From the NCBI GenBank assembly GCA_005788935.1, contig SYAK01000284.1, positions 1 through 6,078 on the forward strand: 6,078 nt of DNA, given 5' to 3'. Within the stretch, counting starts at the first letter, position 1. Every line of letters begins with the position of its first letter. The notes beneath the pieces are model-generated. The model was not told the origin of the DNA, did not search any database, and was given only the letters and a program-made list of their open reading frames with translations. The stretch comes from Pseudomonadota bacterium. GTDB lineage: Bacteria; Myxococcota; UBA9042; PHBI01. Below, piece after piece: positions 5,593 through 6,078 of the stretch. The position numbers and the translations under genes were made by a program.

Positions 5593-6078
5593 ATGCGCCT
5601 CCTCGCCCTCTCGATGTTCGCACCGCTCGTCACCCAGCTCGCGGGCTGCGCGGACGTGCCCAAGGCCCCACTCGCCGCGACCGTCGCGACGGCCCCCGAC
5701 GGCAAGGCCGACGGCAGCGCCTTCACCAGCGGCGCCCCGCTCGTCTTTGGCGGCGCCGTGACGGGGACCCTCTCGGCCGGGGGACGCGTCCTGCATACGC
5801 TGACCCTCGCCGCCGCAGGTGACGTCACGTTCGAGATCACCCGGGAAGGCACGACGCGCGACCTCGACACGACGCTGCACCTGCTCGGCCCGGTCGGGGC
5901 CGACGGACGGGCGCCAGCCACCGCCCGCGCCGCAGACGATGATGGCGGCTACGCAAGCCTGTCAAAGCTGACCAGCGTCGCCCTTGAAGCCGGCACGTGG
6001 CAGGTCGTCGTCGGTACCTACGGCGACACGGGACGCGGGACGTATCGCCTTGCCGTTACTTGTGACAGTGGTGCTTGC
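5593..6078 (+). CDS. Lipoprotein with PPC-like beta-sandwich domain, 3'-truncated by window edge
   Basis: The first 162 residues are present, with no stop before the window ends. The signal peptide MRLLALSMFAPLVTQLAGC has a classic LAGC lipobox, so Cys19 should be lipidated; residue +2 is Ala, favouring outer-membrane placement. A short Ala/Pro-rich linker with PDGKADG (35-41) follows. Residues about 55-156 resemble the bacterial pre-peptidase C-terminal (PPC) domain: GTLSAGG and a hydrophobic strand, DLDTTLHLLG (90-99), ADDDGG (114-119), then LEAGTWQVVVGTY (131-143) and GTYRLAVT (149-156). In characterised proteins PPC domains are beta-sandwich accessory domains of secreted enzymes; the Asp residues may bind calcium, which is inferred. 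The sequence then continues CDSGAC, so a Cys-containing or catalytic part may follow beyond the window. A GTP-free, enzyme-free role cannot be excluded. It is co-oriented with the preceding lipoprotein gene, 143 bp away, with its own promoter-like element. Confidence 0.8.
   Translation, partial: MRLLALSMFAPLVTQLAGCADVPKAPLAATVATAPDGKADGSAFTSGAPLVFGGAVTGTLSAGGRVLHTLTLAAAGDVTFEITREGTTRDLDTTLHLLGPVGADGRAPATARAADDDGGYASLSKLTSVALEAGTWQVVVGTYGDTGRGTYRLAVTCDSGAC

Noticed and set aside
4944..5921. 325-residue open frame on the minus strand
   Set aside because: It covers two lipoprotein genes and their intergenic region in antisense, and its Arg/Ser/Gly-rich composition is that of a shadow frame.

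Overview
The window is very G+C-rich chromosomal DNA with G or C at most third codon positions. The gene types point to a large-genome deltaproteobacterial lineage, most likely Myxococcota or a relative. They include a Hanks-type kinase with an N-terminal Cys motif and a PEGA-like C-terminus, a lipoprotein built of 'DxDCPxG' Cys repeats, and a lipoprotein with a PPC-like beta domain. This placement is inferred from protein style, not from a marker gene.

Layout, left to right. (1) The 3' part of rarA/mgsA (+), cut by the window edge just after where the Walker A loop should be, ends at 1130 and is followed by a strong hairpin. (2) A 602-residue transmembrane Ser/Thr protein kinase (+, 1234-3042) has a good ribosome binding site and a possible extended -10 promoter. 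(3) queG, epoxyqueuosine reductase (-, 3045-4112), converges on the kinase with only 2 bp between the stop codons; a short perfect hairpin spans both stops. (4) A 203-bp divergent intergenic region (4113-4315) holds three copies of an 8-bp word, two of them forming an inverted repeat. (5) A Cys-rich lipoprotein (+, 4316-5449) has an acidic Pro/Thr/Ala linker, eight short Cys repeats and one EGF-like segment. (6) A 143-bp gap contains a perfect 12-bp tandem duplication and a promoter-like TTGACT element. (7) A second lipoprotein (+, 5593 to the window end, incomplete) has an LAGC lipobox and a PPC-like beta-sandwich domain.

The genes do not form one pathway. rarA (replication fork maintenance) and queG (tRNA queuosine synthesis) are housekeeping genes. 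The kinase is a plausible envelope-to-cytoplasm signalling protein. The two lipoproteins are probably envelope or surface proteins; they are adjacent and co-oriented but appear to have separate promoters. I see no CRISPR array, insertion sequence, tRNA, rRNA, phage gene or recognisable defence system. No gene-free stretch exceeds 300 bases. Nothing here convincingly amounts to a new biological system; the most unusual items are the small repeats, the stop-overlapping hairpin and the two uncharacterised lipoproteins.
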